Assembly (NCBI RefSeq): GCF_032118995.1
Contig: NC_092656.1
Location: forward strand, 12,334,761-12,398,760
From: Asterias amurensis
Taxonomy: Eukaryota > Echinodermata > Asteroidea > Forcipulatida > Asteriidae
Direction of reading: 5' to 3'
Length of the DNA stretch: 64,000 nt
Part shown: piece after piece, positions 23,317 through 36,386 of the stretch
How the letters are laid out: the number at the start of each line of letters is the position of its first letter
Numbering within the stretch: position 1 is the stretch's first letter
Position numbers and translations under genes: made by a program
The notes under the pieces: generated by a model
Databases searched by the model: none
Seen by the model: the letters and a program-made list of their open reading frames with translations, nothing else
Told to the model about the DNA's origin: nothing

Positions 23317-23628
23317 TAGACTTGACTCAAGTCCCAATCCCGTGAGAGTCTTTTTATTTTCAGTACCAACGCCTAACGTCCAAAAACTCCCCCAACCCGT
23401 GCCGCGCCGCAGGAAGGTTTCGCACGCGAACGGATACGCATACGAATAGCTATCCGTAACCTACTTACGTGTAGCAAGCAGCACGACGTATAGCGTATGA
23501 CGTCATAATAATGACGTATACGTCGCACTAACAGTATCCGTTCGCATGCGAAACCTCCCTCATATCTATATTTTGACGGCGGATACATAGGGACCCCTCG
23601 TACGAGAACGGGACTTGAACAAAGTCTA
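23317..23628. mobile_element. TAG-MITE (Mutator-like) with 9-bp target duplication
   Basis: The element starts TAGACTTGACTCAAGTCCC and ends GGGACTTGAACAAAGTCTA. It is flanked by an exact CTACCTGGG at 23308-23316 and 23629-23637. Nine-bp duplications with TIRs fit Mutator-like elements. An inner inverted pair surrounds GTTTCGCACGCGAACGGATA. Non-coding. Confidence 0.85.
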
Positions 23629-23796
23629 CTACCTGGGGCACTCTCCAGTCTTTACTCGCGGGGTAGGCCTACCCTACTACTCCCTGAACTCGTTTTCTCA
23701 TGGGTGATAAGGTCAAAAAATAGCTACGCGTTGCCCCAAAACAGCACAAGAGTCATGACCGGGAATGGAAATCTCAACTGAATTTAATTTTTGTGT

Positions 23797-26700
23797 TCAA
23801 GCAAAGCCGTTGCTACAGACATTGTTATTCTCACTGAGCGGCTTTTTGCATAAATAATGCAAACCATTCAGATGTGATCTTGTCGAGCTTACGGACACAA
23901 CCTCAAAGTCTTCCTGTTTGAGCATCTCCTGTGCTTTCTCTCGACCCCACATAGCCCCGAGACCAGTCCCATCTCCTGGATACAGGGACACGGGCAGGCA
24001 GTTCATCAAACTCATTGTGTACTGGGTTAGAACGTAGGCTCTGTCAGCATCCTTAAGATTGTCCTCGAGTTTGGTGTGCGTGACGGTATCCACTACCGAC
24101 AGGGTTCCCCCTGGCTTCAGGACCCGGTGTATTTCACGCAGAGCCTTGTAGGGGTACGACACGTCGTGAAGGACAAAGTACACGAAGACGTAGTCAAATT
24201 TCCATGTCCACTCGGCCGGCATGCAGCTGACGTCCTCACTGGCAAACTGGACATTGCTGAGACCCTCGCGAGTGGTCTTCTCTCGAGCTTGCTCGATGAA
24301 GTTTGGGCAGATATCGATACCGTAGACGTAGCTATTGGGGAACTGGGTGGCGAGCATCCTGCATGAACCACCCTCGCAGCACCCTACTTCTAGAACTGTG
24401 ATTCCTTTAACTATATAAAACACAGAACGACAACAGAAGGCAAAATAAAATAAGCACAAATAACACAGACAACATTGGTAATTGTCAGAGACCAGTAATC
24501 ATCACGCTTTGTGACCCAACATACACAAAGAGAGTTTTAGCCCAAACAGTCACTAGATGTAACAAGAAAACAGTGCAAAACAATATATATTTATATATGC
24601 CTGTATGTTTTTCATGATTTTAAAGACACCGGACATTATACTGGTCAATACTCAAAATAATTGTTAGCATAAAAACTAATACTTGGTAACAAGAAACGGA
24701 GAGCTGTTGATAGTATAAAACTTTGTCAGAAACGGCTCACTGGAGTAACGTAATTTTCGAGAAAGAAGTAATTTTCCACTAAGAATTAAATTGTGAGGTC
24801 CCCGAAATCGAGCATCTGAAAGCACACAACTTACTTCGTGTCACAAGAGTGTCTTTTCTTCCATTATTATCTCACAACTTCAAAGACCGTTTTATTTATT
24901 TTGAGTAAGAACCAAAAGTGTTCAGTGCCTTTAAATAGTAACAAATTAATTATTAAAACATCCACATTTTTGTATACACTTACTTAGTTGCTGGTTCAAA
25001 TGGGGCATTGATGGAATGAACTCTTGAAGGAACTGATCCCGAAAGAAAGGATCGTGTAGTTTGTCCAAAACCTGATCAAAGTTTGGATACTTGTCCATAG
25101 AAACACCTATAAATTGAAATAGAATAACATTGCTTCATTGTTTATAAGAAAATGTATTGCAATGTATTGCAATGTATAGAGACTTATGGGAAGCTTGGGT
25201 TGAATTGAACTACAGACTCACACGATAAATCCATTGTTCTTTGTTATGTGTGTGTGCTCAGAACAACGTAAACAATGGAATTTTACCTGTCTGCCGCCAC
25301 CTAGCGTTCAAAAGTCTCACATTCTAATTAATTTTGGGAGTACGAGAAAACGTTACTGTTAGCCTGAACATCTGACGTCACACTTCGAGGCTCGTGAATA
25401 ATGCCAGAGACCGGACGGGTGTCGCATGCATATATGTATTCTATGCAATACTATCCGGAGGACATTATTGCATATGCAACAATGTACGCCGGACGGATTT
25501 GCATGTGCAATCGTGTCCGCCCGGACGCTGCTGCATAATACAATTGTGTCCACCCGGACACATTTGCATGTGCAGCTGTGCCCGCCCCATGCAAAACCGT
25601 CCATGCAGTAAATTGAACGCCCTTGGTCGACGGAACACGTTAGCCATTTGTTTTACTAGGTAAGTGCATGTGATGAATGTCATGGGAAATGTTCGTCCGT
25701 TGGGTATTCGCTGCAATCATAAAATACGTGAATATTCATGCTGCATATACGTAGATTCAGTGCATGCACGCTCGCTTACGCGCGCACATACATGTACAGC
25801 CATGTACACATGTCCATAAAACGGTTTTTGCATAGCACCGGACACGATTGCATATACAAAAGTGTCCGGAGCGGACAGTGTTGCATGGCGGACACAATTG
25901 CATCTGACACCGGCCTTCCAGCTGGCGTGTAGCTTCACCTTTGACCTTCATACATTTCACAAAGAGATAGGCCGACGCACAAATTCAACACCAACATTGC
26001 ATGCAAGTACTGTACATCATGATGGAAAGGTTTGCGGTAACACCATGTAATGACTATCTCTAATGAGTTGGGGGTGGTTCTGAAAAGAAACGTAGGTTCA
26101 ACTTCTGTATACATAAAACCACACACACGGACACGCATGCAGACGACCGAACGTATAAGCTTTCCTATCTGTTTTTTGATTGGTCAACTGGGGTGACCTC
26201 AGACCAATCAAAACAAACCCATCTACGGTAGCTTGTAGTCACGGCAATTTTCCTATGATATCATTGTATCCCATGGAATCACTGGTTCTGAATAGCAAGT
26301 ACCTGTAGAGACAGGAGCCCAGTCTACGTTATACTATCAGAAACGTTTCTCAGATTGTGTATTCCAATCACAGATTATTCTTCCTGAGATAGATATTTAC
26401 GGATTTTCGTTACCTCAAAATGCGCTCATGCTGACTGGAATAGTTCTATTATTAACAGTTATATGATTTAGGGCAGTGGACACTATTGTTAATTACTCAA
26501 AATAACTATCAGCATAAAACCTCATTTTGGTATCGTGTAATGGGGAGCTGTTGATAGTATACATTCGTGCCAATCAGCCAGTAGAGGGCGCCAGCACGGC
26601 TCCGCAGTGGAGCTAGTTGCTGGTTGGCCCCCTGCTGGAAGATCGGAAAACCTGCTCGCATGGGGAGATGTTTTCCTATGTCTAGATCTGTGAATTTATA

Positions 26701-29336
26701 AAGATTGGACGTCTGGAATAAAACGATCAGGAATTCAAGCAGAAAAACTGGTTTTTAGTGTGTTTCATTGCTCCGTATTGTTGTGGTTATTGACACAGGA
26801 TTTCTGTCTTACAGTATAAAACAATGTGAGAAACGGCTCCCTATGAGGTGAAATAGTTTTCGAGAAAGAAGTAATTTTCCACGAATTTGATTTCGATACC
26901 TCAAGTTTAGAATTCAAGGTCTCAAAATCAAGCATCTGAAAGCACATGAAAAGGGTGTTTTTTCTTTCATTATTATCTCGCAACTCCGACGACCAATTGA
27001 GCTCAAATTTTCACAGGTTTGTTATTTTATGTATATGTTGAGACAACTACCAAAAGTGTCCACTGTCTTTGAAGCCATTGGACCCTTTCGGTTAAAAAAA
27101 AATATAAGTTCACAGATTTACCAATAACTTACAGGGTTTACAGAAGGCAGTGGTGAAAGACTTCTCTCGAAATATTATTCCATGAAATGCTTTACTTTTT
27201 GAGAAAACAGCAAAACAATACAAATTCTCGTTAACGAGAATTACGGATTTATTTTAAACACATGTCATGACACGGCGAAACGCGTGAAAACAAGGGTGTG
27301 TTTTTCCTTTGTTTTCTCCCGATTCCGATGACCGATTGAGCCTAAATTTTCACAGGTTTGTAATTTTATATATAAGTTGTGGTACACAAAGTGTGGGCCT
27401 TGGACAACACTGTTTACCGAAAGGGTCCAATGGCTTTAAAACAAACAACTTTTGTAGAATAACCAAAGGTAGGATATAATTTGTTCCCTTTCACAAATCC
27501 TTGATAATCAGTCTGGTGCTTGTACTCATTGAATGTGCAACACTCTATTCAGCAATTCTGAATACGTTCATTTTCACCAACGTTCATCTTCACAAACTTG
27601 CTCAAACTCAGACAATTTTAAGGTTTAGATCAACTGTAACCGCTCAACCGCTTTCAACACTCTTTCATTGGGTCGCCCTCTACGTCTTCGATATTTCCTT
27701 CGTAAAAGCCAACTCGTTCTTCACTATGGATAACCAAATATGTAAATTACATCGGGACAAGTCAGTCCCTTAGTGTTAATATACATATTTAGTGCATTTA
27801 TTAAGTAATCTCTGCTTTGGATCCAGCTTACTGTTAGTTTATACTTTCCCTTGATTTCCAAGATGGCGGACGACGCCCAGAATTATGGCGCGAACCGCAG
27901 GGAGAACTGTTTGTTTATTTATAAGGGTTTATTTAATATTCATAATTATTATTGTAAAAGTTCATAAGATCCTTAGACGAAGATCTCATCACATCGTGTT
28001 TATCTTCGTCAACAGATTCATGAGTGTATTTAATAAAATACTGGAAAGCTAACAGCTGAACAGCCGTGTCACGTCAATCTTGAATACAGTCAGAGGGGTC
28101 ACATTATCACGAACATTAAACAAACTCCTACTTCAACCGGATTTATGAGTGACGCCCGTCACTTGCTGAATAGTTAACATAATTTACTCCTACTTGATAC
28201 AGATTCTATCTTAGGTAGTGCCAGCTCTGCTGGATGACGTAGTGAACAAGAAAAAAAATATCGCCCTGTTGTGGCAAGAATTAAGTTACCTGCTGGTCCA
28301 TCTTTCTTGAAGCATTCTGCCACATCGAAGAACCCACTAGACAGGCACGGGATAGCAACGGACAACAAGCCGGACTGTGTGAGGGTACCAACGCGATGGG
28401 CAGGTATCCAATACGTGTCTTGCTCAGGGTCGAAGTTCACGATGTCCGCGACAGCCATACATCCCAGCCATTCTCGGACATATCTGAGTATCAAACAAAA
28501 AAATCAATTCAAAATCAATTACCAAGTTTACCTCATTTTACCCCGGGATTAACTCCCTTAAGCCATTTCCACACTACGATGCCATTGCCCGGGAAATAAA
28601 CTCCACCGCCACCCGCTGCCCAGCAACCATTCTCACTATCCCGATTTGGTAACTCCTGGGAGAACTATTTCCTAGGAATATGCACGGTCGTCGTTTCACA
28701 CCGTGCGATCATACCCCAGGAAATGTGGTAAACATTTTAGCCCATCTGGACGTCTCAAAACAGTGGACGCAAAAGTTGGGGCAAGTTAAGCCTGCTTCTG
28801 TTCTCACTAGTAGCTTCTTTTTTTCCCGGGAAACACATTTTTACACCGGGGTTAACTCCCTTAAATCTACCCCTGAGCAGGGTTAATAATTCCCTGGGAA
28901 TAAAATTATTTCCCGGGACATTCCAGGGAGTTGTTTTGTAGTGTGAAAAGATCGACCAAAAGTTCCCGGGAATTACCCGGGAAATAACTATAGTGTGAAA
29001 AGGGCTTTATGTCAGTATTTGAATGAAATTGTGCAGTATCCGAATGGCCGCAGCACACCCCCATTGACAAATTATTGTTCAGTGAATCCACACTTACGTT
29101 GACCGAAAACAAAATCTGTGACACCACCTTCAAGCTCACCTTTCTTTCATATTAGCCAAGTCCGCAATCTCCTGGCTGGTTTTCCTGTTCTCTCCAATGG
29201 ACATCATCACATCAAACAGTCCCGTCTCCATACCCATGGCTATCCCAAGACATGCCATACCACCGTTGATCTGATGCGACAAGCGTGCCGCAAAATCCTT
29301 TGACGTTTCATGACCGGTGATGGTTGGAACGGCCAT
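23797..29336 (-). CDS. SAM-dependent methyltransferase, Rv2258c-like (gene A)
   Basis: Four coding exons on the minus strand: 29140-29336, 28290-28483, 24984-25106 and 23797-24410, together 1128 nt for 375 residues. All junctions are GT/AG with phases 2, 1, 1. ATG 29336 has a strong ACCATGG context; upstream in-frame codons offer no ATG. Residues 1-130 resemble the winged-helix dimerisation domain of this family (QEIADLANMKERYVREWLG). The C-terminal half is a class I SAM methyltransferase: motif I LEVGCCEGG near 178, the acidic residue of YGIDI, FDYVFVYFVLHD, and VLKPGGTLSVVDT. Animal homologues are usually named after mycobacterial Rv2258c; the substrate is unknown and the protein is probably cytosolic. 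MITEs fill its introns. It is clearly paralogous to genes B and C. Confidence 0.88.
24624..24930. repeat. TTAA-1 MITE in an intron of gene A
   Basis: TTAA flanks both sides (24620-24623 and 24931-24934). A further fragment, about 24470-24550, lies just before it. Confidence 0.85.
25360..26340. repeat. second copy of the CCAAT-bearing repeat, interrupted
   Basis: Starts AGCCTGAACATCTGACGTCA as at 1010 and ends with CAGACGACCGAACG, GATTGGTC and GACCAATC. In between, about 25411-25930, lies a GC-richer element built from TTGCATATGCAA-like palindromes and GTGTCCGCCCGGACAC units, also found at 42160-42925 and 49855-50330. Confidence 0.55.
26472..27068. repeat. TTAA-1 MITE split by an insertion
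   Basis: The left part ends GATAGTATA at about 26563 and the right part resumes AGTATAAAACAATGTGAG at 26813. The right flank TTGA (a worn TTAA) is shared with the adjacent TTAA-2 element. Confidence 0.8.
26564..26812. mobile_element. possible solo LTR (fossil), unclassified
   Basis: A roughly 250-bp insertion flanked by AGTATA on both sides. It has an AATAAAA polyadenylation-type signal followed by a short U-rich stretch, the layout of a long terminal repeat. The ends do not show a clean TG/CA pair, so another class is possible. It is younger than the MITE it interrupts. Confidence 0.3.
27073..27435. repeat. TTAA-2 palindromic MITE
   Basis: AGCCATTGGACCCTTTCGG at the left, the inverse at the right, then TTAA. 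The inner body has ATTCTCGTTAACGAGAAT, a perfect 18-bp palindrome. Other copies: 37861-38224, 40604-40969, and a fragment at 61384-61509. Confidence 0.9.
28558..29009. repeat. MITE with CCCTTTTCACACTA ends in intron 1 of gene A
   Basis: AAGCCATTTCCACACTA at the left is the worn inverse of TAGTGTGAAAAGGGCTTT at the right. Subterminal ATTTCCCGGG and GTTAACTCCC motifs recur in both directions. Confidence 0.75.
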
Positions 29337-29986
29337 GGTAGAACACTCGTCGTGTCGGTTGCCGCGGCGCTCCCGTGGTTCAGTTGCTCCTCGCGATATC
29401 AAAACGTATGAACGAGACACAGAATGCTGTTTTTTCGTGTGCTCGACTTTATGCTAACATTACTTTCGAAACTACGAAACGTTTTCGTGCCGACCTCCCG
29501 ATATGAGCTCAAATGAAAGAAATCTACACAGGGCCATATATATCTCAAAACAACACCAGCAGAAAAGAATATCCCACAACAATGTGTCAATATCTGATCG
29601 TGAAGGCAAGGAAGCTGGGCGGTTATCTCTCCAACACAGTTGTCCACGCGCGACACTTTTGGTGCGAAATAGTTGTCGTGAACTTGTGTCAGTAACTTAT
29701 GACATACACGTTTTTATTTGATGAGTTCAGATCGAGTGGCCAGAGATCGACACCCGATAGTTTTATTCCAACCTTCATTTCCTTTCGTGAAAAATGGGGT
29801 TTGTCAATCAAAGTTTACTCACTGTATATAGCAACGGGTAAGATGTTGAAGTGGATAAACATTGTAAGAATTAATAATTAGCTTTATACGACCATAATGT
29901 AAAATAATCACCGCACCATGTCTGCATGCTTCGTGTTTGAAAGGACAAGGGCACCGAGGCATTTTCTCCTTGGTAGTTATGTAATA

Positions 29987-30490
29987 AAAGGCCCTGTCCG
30001 AGTAGCCGAAGTCGCCCTTTCGGACACGGCCTTAATAGAGACCGTATTGAATATGACGTCAAGGGGCTCAAATATCTGACCTACAAGATGGCGTCTGTGC
30101 GTGCGTGTGTGCGTGCATGTGCCGTAAAGGCCGAGTTATAGTCGGTCGCGCGATGGTCGGGCGTCGGAAATCTTGACGCGCGATCATAAAAATACACGAT
30201 TTTTAGGCCTCAGTCTTAGGATTGCGCGCAAGATTTCCGTCGCGCGACCATCGCGCGACCGACTATAAACCGGCCTTGTAAATCACACCGGGAATGTTGC
30301 GTGCTAGCTGCGTGCTTCGATGATGTACGCGTCTGGACGCGCATACAGTTTGCAATACAAGATGGTGACTTTTCATAGCATTATGGCCGTGTCCGAATTG
30401 CGCGCGTCTGCTATTCTTCAACACTGACAGACGCGCTGATCTAGCCGTCCGTAGCTGTAGCCGAAGTCGCCAATTCGGACACGGCCTAAT
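29987..30490. repeat. cluster of GGCCGTGTCCGAA hairpins
   Basis: Three palindromic units: 29987-30034 (AGGCCCTGTCCGA and inverse), 30126-30283 (AGTTATAGTCGGTCGCGCGA and inverse), and 30384-30490 (GGCCGTGTCCGAATT and inverse). A further left half begins at 30502 and shares GGCGACTTCGGCTACAGC. All are CpG-rich and non-coding. Confidence 0.8.
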
Positions 30491-30699
30491 ATTCAATCAT
30501 AGGCCGTGTCCGAAACGGCGACTTCGGCTACAGCTACGGCTAGATCGCGCGCGTCTGCCATTATTCAACACTGGCCATTTTCTAAGTTGACAAAACTGGC
30601 ATCTCACAGCGCGTGTTTGGCGGCCATTTTGTAAGTTGAATAAACAGCATCGCGTGAGCGTTCAATAAAAAAAAAACCTCAAACGTGTATTTCATATTC

Positions 30700-32490
30700 A
30701 ACGCGCGTGCAGAATGACGCGCTTGTTATCTTGCAGTCCTGTGACGTTTGTGCACGAAGCATCACTCGTGCGCCCTGTAGTTCTTATACTTAAGGTTATT
30801 CAATGGACCGATCTGGCCTGTCAATACACAGGAGCATTTCAAGGGCACTATATAAGGCATGACCAGAGGGGCATGGAGGCAATCGCCTTCGGTGCCTCCG
30901 TGAATTGTCGGTGCTTTGGTTGAGCTGCTGCACTATGCGAGGCCTTTTCAAAGAGTGAATGATGTGCTGAGGTGCCCTTTTCAAAGAGTCAATGATATCA
31001 TAATTAATTTAGAAACATGACACTAGGGAACTAGTTTGTCCTTAGAAATCTGGCCATAATCGATCATAACAAGACATCTTATCTTTGAAAGATACATGTC
31101 CCGAGTATTAGGTAAATAATGCCATTGTTGTTCGATTCCACGCAGGAGACAAAGGTTGTATATCCAATGACGCCAGAGAGAGGGGTATGTCGTGTTCGTG
31201 GTTAGGGGGGGGGGGGGGTTGTGTCCCATTTTTATTATTTTTGACGCAAACTGGGTGTCAAATCTGCACCAAAAGGTGAAGAGTTTCAACTTTCATGAAC
31301 TTTCGGGGGTGTTCGTTCAGAGGCATGCTGGGGGGACAATTATTATTCAAATTATTATGAAAAACATGATTTCGTTACCGTGATGCATCACGTGTCACTT
31401 TGCTTTTGCTTTTAAATTTGAATGTTCCTTTTGTATGTTGCTGAACTTTTATATTTTCATTGTAAATCTGCATTATAGTTCAGCCTGCCGGATGCGACAA
31501 GCAGAATTTTTTTAAATAACAATAACTAGATATTAGGCTTTTGTGCACAAACACAAAGCTGTTTTGCTCCGATAAAGTGCTTTAAAGATTATAGTTGTTC
31601 AAAAGGCTCGTGAAATAATATCTACAATTTCGGGGTATTTTACAGCAAAAAAAACCTTAAAAATTACATTTCTTTGTCAATTTGTTTTCTTCATAATCAA
31701 ATCTTGAGCCATCTTGTGGCATAGCTTTGAAACTATGAAAATTGCATATTATGACCGGCATCGGTTCAATGCCGCTGAATGGTGCGCCGTTACTAATCCA
31801 GTATTGGTCCAGCAAAGGTTTGTTATACCATTTTGCCAAAATGATGTGCCGCTACAAAACCAGTATTGGCCCAAAAAAACGTGGTTTTTTTTTTCAACCA
31901 TTTTGCCAAAATGGTGTGCCGCTAAAAAAAAAAAAAAAACAGAACAGATTTTCAGCTACGAAACCAGGCTGAAGGTTAAATAACTATTTAAATGAGTAGA
32001 AACAAACAAATTCATTACTATAAACCGACTTGACATTAAAAAAGAAACTACATGCAAGTTATTGAACCTGATGGTACCGGCATTTTTAGAAACCGAATAC
32101 AATTTTAATTATTTTCTAATTTGTGCTAAATTGTAAACCTTCTTAATTATTTTATTGGTTTTTACATTTAGCATTTTTTTTTCTTACTTTTTGTTCTAAT
32201 TTATATACTCATAACTGCTGTATTCTTCATTTATTCCTTGTTTTTATATCATGGGAAAACAACACTTTATTGCGCTCTTTATGTATTGTTTTATTGCAAA
32301 GTAATTCCATTTAAATTTTAATTGTTTGATGTACCTTTTGCACTTTTTATTAAAGGCCTATTAATGAACTTTTGTTTTATCTTGATATACGATGGCGAAA
32401 CTAGTCACCGACGCTTAAGTTGAAAGACCTGTACAGAATTGTTTGTTTGTGTGCTAAATGCACAGTTAAGGCAGTGTAACCCAGCAAACA
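30700..32490. other. gene-free stretch with a short tandem repeat
   Basis: No gene recognised. At 31765-31935 a unit of about 72 bp containing CCATTTTGCCAAAATG and GTGTGCCGCTA is repeated two to three times. A run of 14 G lies near 31195. Confidence 0.5.
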
Positions 32491-32495
32491 TTATC

Positions 32496-32704
32496 TGTAT
32501 AGACGATGTGACCTCTGATGTCACACGAAAACCACAACATGACTCGCGCGCATACCGCCGGGCAAAACCTTTGTGTTGCCAGCTAGAAAGTGTACGCAAT
32601 TTTACTATGACTACGCAACTCAGTGCCCGGCGAAATATGACGTACACAGTGTTTTGTCAACAGAGGGCGGTTTTAATGTAAACATAGGTCACATCGTCTA
32701 TACA
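32496..32704. repeat. MITE with TGTATAGACGATGTGACCT ends
   Basis: TGTATAGACGATGTGACCT at the left matches the inverse AGGTCACATCGTCTATACA at the right exactly. 209 bp, non-coding. Confidence 0.85.
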
Positions 32705-33086
32705 AAGACTTCCTTGAACGTTTACGAACAAACCTAGCATATATTGAATATAACGTGTACTAATTCAGAATATAATCATGATATTTTCTCTTTACCGGAC
32801 GCCCTTTGTGTTTGATTTTACCAAAAAAACTTGATTTGTATTGTTGTTCTTTTGTGGATTTATATTCAACGTGGTAATTTCTAGTCTGAACTGCAATCAG
32901 GCGGCTTCGGTTGTACACTGTTCAAAAACCTCGAAAAACCATGCTTCGACCCCGCGGTATCAAGTACTGTTATGTGCCGTGCGGTGTAGTATCTATGCAG
33001 TTCGTGAATTCAGAGCAGGCCGGTGCTTGCCTAAAGAGCTTTGGACCGGGCTTAGGTGATTTCGGACGAAATATGTTCACATAGTG

Positions 33087-33812
33087 CAAGGCAGTGGGCA
33101 CTGAGTTATTCAAAATACATAATAGCATAAACCGTTACTTGCTTACTACTAATGGGGAGAGGTTGACAGTATAAACTTGGAGAAACGGCTCCCTCTGCGG
33201 TACCATAGTTTTCGAGAAAGAAGTAATTTTCCACGCATTTGACTTCGAGACCTCAGAATTAGATTTTGAGGTATCGAAATCAAGCATCTGACAGCAAACA
33301 ACATCGAGTGACATGGGTATTTTTCTTACAGTCTCCTGACGATGACTAGAGCAAGCTAGTCAAAACATTGAGACCGATCCGTTGAACTACTCCGCATCAG
33401 TACAGTTAATTACGATCCTATAAGCTAAAGTAGTATTCCCAGCCAATTTTCTATACATTTCGCCCGGGTAGAAGTTAAAAAGCAGGACAGTTCTTTTTAG
33501 AACTGAGAAGAAGTCTCCCGAACATCCGAAAAATCTACTCTGTGGTAGTAGAACAAAACAAGACAGTTTTCTAAAAACAAACTCTACCTGCCAAGTAGAT
33601 ACACACATGGTGTTACTGCAAACCAAATATATATTGATACCTCACCATGCAATGCCTCAAATCATAATACTATAAGGGATTTGTTCGTTCACTATATCTC
33701 GCAACTTCGATGACCAATAATTGATTTCAAATTTTCACAGGTTTGTTATTTTATGCATATGTTGACATACACCAAGTGAGAAGACTGGTCTTTGACAAGT
33801 GCCAATATTGTA
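33087..33812. repeat. TTAA-1 MITE split by an HP-motif insertion
   Basis: The left part runs from AAGGCAGTGGGCAC to about 33330 and the right part from about 33686. The insert begins CAGTCTCCTGACGATGACTA, with an AGAGCAAGCTAGTC hairpin and AAAACATTGAG, a relative of the HP core TCGAAACGTYGAG. The rest of the insert is not recognised. Confidence 0.7.
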
Positions 33813-34485
33813 ACTACAATTACCATGTTTATAAACAAGTCAACTTTTTGTATAAAAACAATTACACTTTGTTTTCTGCTCGGTCATCAAAGTATAACTA
33901 CACATTTTAAATTATATGAACCGAAAGAACTTCAAGGTGTGTGTTTTTTAGTGTTTGTTTATCAATTTCCGGCAAAAAAATCGTATGCTGTGTCCTCGGG
34001 AAATCTGTCGCCCAGATTATGTCGCTGAAGGAGGTCGAGTCATCAGAGGGCGCTATCTGATTAATTCACTTTTTTTGTTATTTTACAGGTGTCATGGTAT
34101 AGCCTGAACGTCTGACGTCATTCTTCGAGGCTCGTGAATCTGCACTTTGCCGTGCTCCCAGAACACCGTCTTTCCCACCCAGTCGGGGCCCCGTGCCGGG
34201 CCCCCACCGCGGTCGGGCGACAGCCCCGCAGACCTCCTCGGTCGTACTTTAATAACGGACCGGGTCTTCACGTCACGCTCGTGGGGGACGGAGCGCCCTT
34301 GCGGATAAAGACAGGGGCCCAGTCGAGTGTCATGGGGAAATCTGTCCGCAGGGGAAGGGCTGTAGGAGGATGTTTCAAGAGATGGCGCTATCAGAACTTG
34401 TTCGTGCACAGTTCGCCATAATGGGAGCACCAATTAATCTCCGGGAGAACAGAATCTCCTGCCACACCGGGGAACGGGGAGTTGG

Positions 34486-34649
34486 TAGACTTGATTCAAG
34501 TCCCGTTCTGGTGCGGGAGGTCCCCAAGCATACCGACCGCCGTCAAAATGTAGCTATTGTGGTCCCGAGAACAGGTTGGGGAATGCAGAACATCGCAAAG
34601 CAGTAGTTTTGCTGAGATTGGCACGGAATTGGCACTTGAGTTAAGTCTA
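34486..34649. repeat. TAG-MITE copy, worn
   Basis: TAGACTTGATTCAAGTCCCG opens it and GGCACTTGAGTTAAGTCTA closes it. The flanking 9-mers agree at 6 of 9 positions, compatible with an old target duplication. Confidence 0.6.
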
Positions 34650-36070
34650 GAGGTTTGGAGGCAGAGTTTCCTGTCATACCGGCCGCCATCTCTCTCAATG
34701 TCCAGATGTCGTCATACCTGTCCAGGAAGGGTTGGCAGAATGTATACAGAGAGGCACCGGAACGTAAATAATTATTTACAAAGTGTCAAAATCATGACCA
34801 AAATTAACAAGGGTCTAGTCAGGTTACACGGGTAGTCCTGACAATTGCTGCTCGCTACTCTCAATTTTCATTTAGGCCTGGGTGTGGCGTGCATGAGGGA
34901 TCCGTTTGCGCAAACGGTCACAAACTTTCGTTGTAGCTACCAATTCCTCAGAATCCTCACGATGAATTTTTAAGGGATAAGTTCAACAGCCGCATACAAA
35001 TGTAATAAAATCCCTCTTTTCAATTAAAATCTGGGTTTTTTTTTGTCATACATTTCCTCTGTACAATCTTTAAGGCCCCCCCCCCCTTTACAGTACTGAT
35101 GAGTTTAAAACTTTAAGAGTCCAGTTTGTAGTGTGTATAGTATTGGTTAGCCAGAATCTTGATACTCGGATTGTTACTGATTGGTAAGAAACAAAAATCG
35201 TGAAGATCACATATTTACATAAAACTTATATGGTCTAATGATTATAATAGTAGAAACATCCCTTGAATTATTTCTATCTGATATGTCATATTTGATAAGA
35301 AATAAAAAATCAAACTTCGCGATTGGAGTTTAGCGCTCAGTGAGCATTTTATTCATTTTTATTTTGGCATCGATGCAATGCAAAAGTTGTAATCGGTTTT
35401 TCACTAGTCTCTCGTGACCCAGACGGCTGATTCATCTAAAACTTCTCCAGGTTACTCAGTTTATGTATATGGTGGGTTACATAAGGAGCTTACACTGCCA
35501 GCAACGGTTTTGTTAGCAAAACCAACTAAGTTTCTATTTATCCTAGTGTTATTTTTATTTTTATTTTTTTTAAGAAAGCCTTAGCTATTCTATAATTATT
35601 TGCTTAACTTTTCATATTTATTTATTGCCCTGTAATTTACTAATTTACTATATTTTACTGTTTATACACTGGACCCTAATAAATGGCAGCTTTAAAACTG
35701 AAAACATTATGTTCAGCTTTTTATCTTTTATAATAATTTAACTACATGATCTAAGCTTCGATATGGTATATATAATTATAGATTGTAATAGTAAATACTC
35801 AGCGCTTTGTATCCTTTGTAAAATACGATTATATTATTATTATTAATAGAAAGAACATCAGTAGTATAAGATAATCTCATAAAAAATTATGTGTACAAAA
35901 CTTATGGGAATAAGGCCATTAAAAATCATGATGTAGGTGATCGCCTAGCTGCCGCTTCCCAGGTTGTATCGTAATTTGGGTGTGATCCCTGGCTACACCG
36001 CAGTTAACGGTTGTATGGCTTCTGACTGGCACCCCCAAACAAAGATATTGACAAAATAGGGACACTGCCA

Positions 36071-36142
36071 ATATAGATAGCTTAGTTGGTAGAGCGCCGG
36101 CACGTTAATCCGAAGGTCGTTGGTTCGAATCCAACTCTAGTC
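36071..36142 (+). repeat. tRNA-like sequence (Asn-type GTT loop)
   Basis: TAGCTTAGTTGGTAGAGC fits an A box and D arm, ACGTTAA fits an anticodon loop, and GTTGGTTCGAATCCAAC is a perfect T arm. Only about four acceptor pairs form and the anticodon stem has mismatches, so I read it as the head of a SINE or a tRNA pseudogene. It is absent from the paralogous position in unit 2. Confidence 0.6.
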
Positions 36143-36249
36143 AATTCTTTGTTCAACCCCGAAAATCATTTACAAATTTACTCAGTCAGTTTCCCTTGTG
36201 GTTTGTATTGATAGATGAACATTTCTTCAGGGAAAAAGAATATTAATTA

Positions 36250-36386
36250 TGGTTTTACCCAACACCGATGTATCCCGCTCTCTGTAAAAAAAATCACAGG
36301 CATATTAATTAGGTGGGATTCGAACCCATGACCTTTGCAATTCTATAGCAGTGTCATACCACCGAGATTGCCCGGTAGCTAGAGGC
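36250..36386 (-). repeat. tRNA-headed SINE
   Basis: Minus strand: CTAGCTACCGGGCAATCTCG (A-box side), ATGGGTTCGAATCCCACC (B box), then GCCTGTGATTTTTTT and ACATCGGTGTTGGGT. The duplicate copy is at 45871-46041. A third family member is at 59176-59490. Confidence 0.75.

Noticed and set aside
33331-33382. Hammerhead ribozyme (CTGACGA ... hairpin ... AAAAC)
   Set aside because: An extra base sits between the CTGANGA-like part and the stem, the GAAA is altered here, and no helix III can be drawn. A covariance search would be needed to revive it.
34092-34433. 113-codon GC-rich open frame on the minus strand
   Set aside because: High GC alone explains the length, both strands are open, and repeat ends flank it on both sides.
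36071-36142. Functional tRNA-Asn gene
   Set aside because: Weak acceptor and anticodon stems, and absent from the paralogous unit; a tRNA-derived repeat fits better.
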